Shown piece by piece: positions 7,049 through 8,007 of a stretch of 8,007 nt of DNA. The translations under genes were made by a program, and so were the position numbers. Origin of the DNA: an uncultured Pseudomonadota bacterium (GTDB lineage Bacteria > Pseudomonadota > Alphaproteobacteria > RF32 > CAG-239); assembly GCA_902796625.1 (NCBI GenBank), contig CADBPX010000015.1, forward strand, positions 1-8,007, read 5' to 3'. Positions within the stretch are counted from its first letter, which is position 1. Each line of letters opens with the position of its first letter. The notes beneath the pieces were generated by a model. The model was not told the DNA's origin. It made no database searches and saw only the letters and a list, made by a program, of their open reading frames with translations.

Positions 7049-7755
7049 TATCTGATTTCTCCTTCAATGCGGGGAGCGTCTGATTTGATATCTGCAATTA
7101 TGGTTTCTCCGGCTATCATTGTTTGTCCGATGCAAACCTGTGGTTCAATCTTTTCCGGTAAAAACAAATCAATATAAGCGCCGAAACGAGTATGACCGAA
7201 ACGTGATCCGGTCAGCACTTCATCACCGGTTTTTATTTTGTTTATCAACCTTTTATTACAAAAAAACGCCGTTTGTTGAACAATTAAATCTGTTTTTGCA
7301 TCATGGCGTAAAACAAACATGCTTTTCTCATTACCTATATCGTTTTTGTTGAAATTTTTGGTAATTCCTTTACCGGCATCATAAAACGTTTTAATTATTT
7401 TACCTTTAATCGGTATGCGGCAAACATGGGTATCCATTATGTTGCTATATATGCATATGCGGGTAAAATTTTTACGCTCCATTCCTAATGCATCCGGACC
7501 TTTTTCTCGAGTTATCGAAATAATTTTGCCATCTGCCGGTGAGATTACGGCATCATTCATTATTGGCGTTATTCGTACCGGATCGCGGAAATTGTAAAAG
7601 CATATTATGGTCAGCAGTAAAGATAAAACTCCTAACGGTAGCCATACTAATGCCGTAATCAGCGAAAAAACCGCTAATATACTCACAAATTTCCAGCCGT
7701 CTTCCAATATATTCGGCAATAAATAATGACGAAGAGAAATATTAACAGATTTCAT
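7048..7755 (-). CDS. psd: Phosphatidylserine decarboxylase homologue, short form, pyruvoyl serine replaced by alanine
   Basis: The protein has 235 residues, the usual length for the short (PSD-A) form. Two hydrophobic segments lie at about 22-54. They are followed by FRDPVRITP, ISPADGK (71-77, with the relay Asp D75), MDTHVCRIP (His110), a GNEKS segment (141-145), and a C-terminal RFGAYIDLFLP followed by IGQTMIAGET. Active members cut themselves in RFGS-x-V-D, turning the Ser into the pyruvoyl group that decarboxylates phosphatidylserine to phosphatidylethanolamine. Here that residue is Ala193, codon GCT at 7179-7177. The HVNR Asn is Cys112 and the IAG stretch is TAF. GGGGAG (7767-7762) lies 6 bases before the ATG, and pssA follows with TAATG coupling. 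The frame is intact and family membership is clear. Decarboxylase activity is doubtful unless cleavage happens elsewhere (there is a Gly-Ser at 183-184). Confidence 0.88.
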   Translation of the reverse strand: MKSVNISLRHYLLPNILEDGWKFVSILAVFSLITALVWLPLGVLSLLLTIICFYNFRDPVRITPIMNDAVISPADGKIISITREKGPDALGMERKNFTRICIYSNIMDTHVCRIPIKGKIIKTFYDAGKGITKNFNKNDIGNEKSMFVLRHDAKTDLIVQQTAFFCNKRLINKIKTGDEVLTGSRFGHTRFGAYIDLFLPEKIEPQVCIGQTMIAGETIIADIKSDAPRIEGEIR

Positions 7756-7770
7756 TTTATTCTCCCCAAA

Positions 7771-7830
7771 GAACGCCGAAACGCTGTTTCTGTCGCGTTC
7801 TTAAGTTATTTAGAGGAAGGTTGTTCCTCT
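7771..7830 (-). other. Two inverted repeats in the putative psd leader
   Basis: A perfect 7-bp inverted repeat AGAGGAA/TTCCTCT (7812-7818 and 7824-7830, five-base loop) lies next to an interrupted one: GAACGC/GCGTTC (7771-7776 and 7795-7800) enclosing GAAAC/GTTTC (7778-7782 and 7786-7790). Neither is followed by a T-run on either strand, so they are not typical terminators. They fall upstream of the psd ribosome site and could fold in its leader RNA. I recognise no known riboswitch. Confidence 0.4.
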
Positions 7831-7854
7831 TTCCGAAAATAATTAAGCATATTT

Positions 7855-7883
7855 TTTACAAAAACTCAAGTTTTATGTTGCAA
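7855..7883 (-). promoter_or_regulatory. Candidate promoter of psd-pssA
   Basis: On the minus strand, TTGCAA (7883-7878) and TGTAAA (7860-7855) are spaced by 17 bases, each matching four of six consensus positions. Transcription would start near 7848, leaving a leader of about 93 bases that contains two hairpins. TTGCAA is palindromic and is also the -35 of the tRNA promoter on the other strand. This is a motif reading only. Confidence 0.3.
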
Positions 7884-7906
7884 TTTAAATTTTTTTTAGG
7901 TATAAA
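7878..7906 (+). promoter_or_regulatory. Promoter of tRNA-Leu
   Basis: A -35 TTGCAA (7878-7883) and a -10 TATAAA (7901-7906, five of six consensus) are separated by 17 bases. The expected start near 7913 is only about 7 bases before the mature tRNA end, which is usual for a tRNA gene with a short 5' leader. Confidence 0.65.
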
Positions 7907-7919
7907 GTCTACCAGTGAT

Positions 7920-8006
7920 GCGCTTGTGGCGGAATCGGTAGACGCTGCAGACTTAAAATCTGTTGGGATTTATCCCGTGCCAGTTCAAGTCTGGCCTAGC
8001 GCACCA
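7920..8006 (+). tRNA. tRNA-Leu (anticodon UAA), reads UUA/UUG
   Basis: This is an 87-base class II tRNA with encoded CCA (8004-8006). The anticodon stem GCAGA/TCTGT (7947-7951 and 7959-7963) holds the loop CTTAAAA with anticodon TAA at 7954-7956. The D region has GGCGGAAT and GGTAGACGC, typical of tRNA-Leu. The long variable arm is GGGA-TTTA-TCCC, and the T arm is GCCAG-TTCAAGT-CTGGC (7979-7995). The discriminator is A8003, as required for leucine. The acceptor stem GCGCTTG/CTAGCGC has one U-U mismatch at position 6-67 (7925/7997). Confidence 0.96.
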
Positions 8007-8007
8007 A

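Overview
This window looks like a chromosomal housekeeping segment of an AT-rich alphaproteobacterium, possibly host-associated. The lineage call rests on three things. The PssA begins with a basic region and continues into an alphaproteobacterial-style catalytic segment. The phosphatidylserine decarboxylase (Psd) is the short form common in that class. A DUF2155 protein sits with MlaD genes. No mobile element, CRISPR array, phage gene or resistance gene is visible, and coding density is very high.

Layout: (1) positions 1-282, + strand, the C-terminal end of the ribosome-associated GTPase TypA/BipA, closed by a strong terminator. (2) positions 2070-335, - strand, a three-gene coupled operon: two different tandem MlaD-like MCE proteins followed by an exported DUF2155 protein with a long acidic tail. 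(3) positions 2180-6183, + strand, a three-gene operon for a GldA/GldF/GldG-type ABC system: ATPase, a fused GldF-GldG membrane protein, and a DUF4340 protein. (4) a bidirectional terminator at about 6193-6222. (5) positions 7755-6224, - strand, psd and pssA, the phosphatidylserine/phosphatidylethanolamine branch. (6) positions 7920-8006, + strand, tRNA-Leu(UAA) with an encoded CCA end and a good promoter.

Most of the window concerns the cell envelope. PssA makes phosphatidylserine and Psd should convert it to phosphatidylethanolamine. MlaD-type proteins carry phospholipids between the membranes, and the Gld-like ABC complex is an inner-membrane machine with a large periplasmic domain.

The most unusual point is in Psd. 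The serine that family members cleave to form the pyruvoyl cofactor (in the motif RFGS-x-x-D) is alanine here (RFGA-x-x-D). The reading frame is otherwise intact and tightly coupled to a normal pssA. Secondary points are the MlaD pair without MlaE/MlaF beside it, the GldF-GldG fusion, and ATGAATAA sequences at four gene junctions. I see no clearly new multi-gene defence or mobile system.
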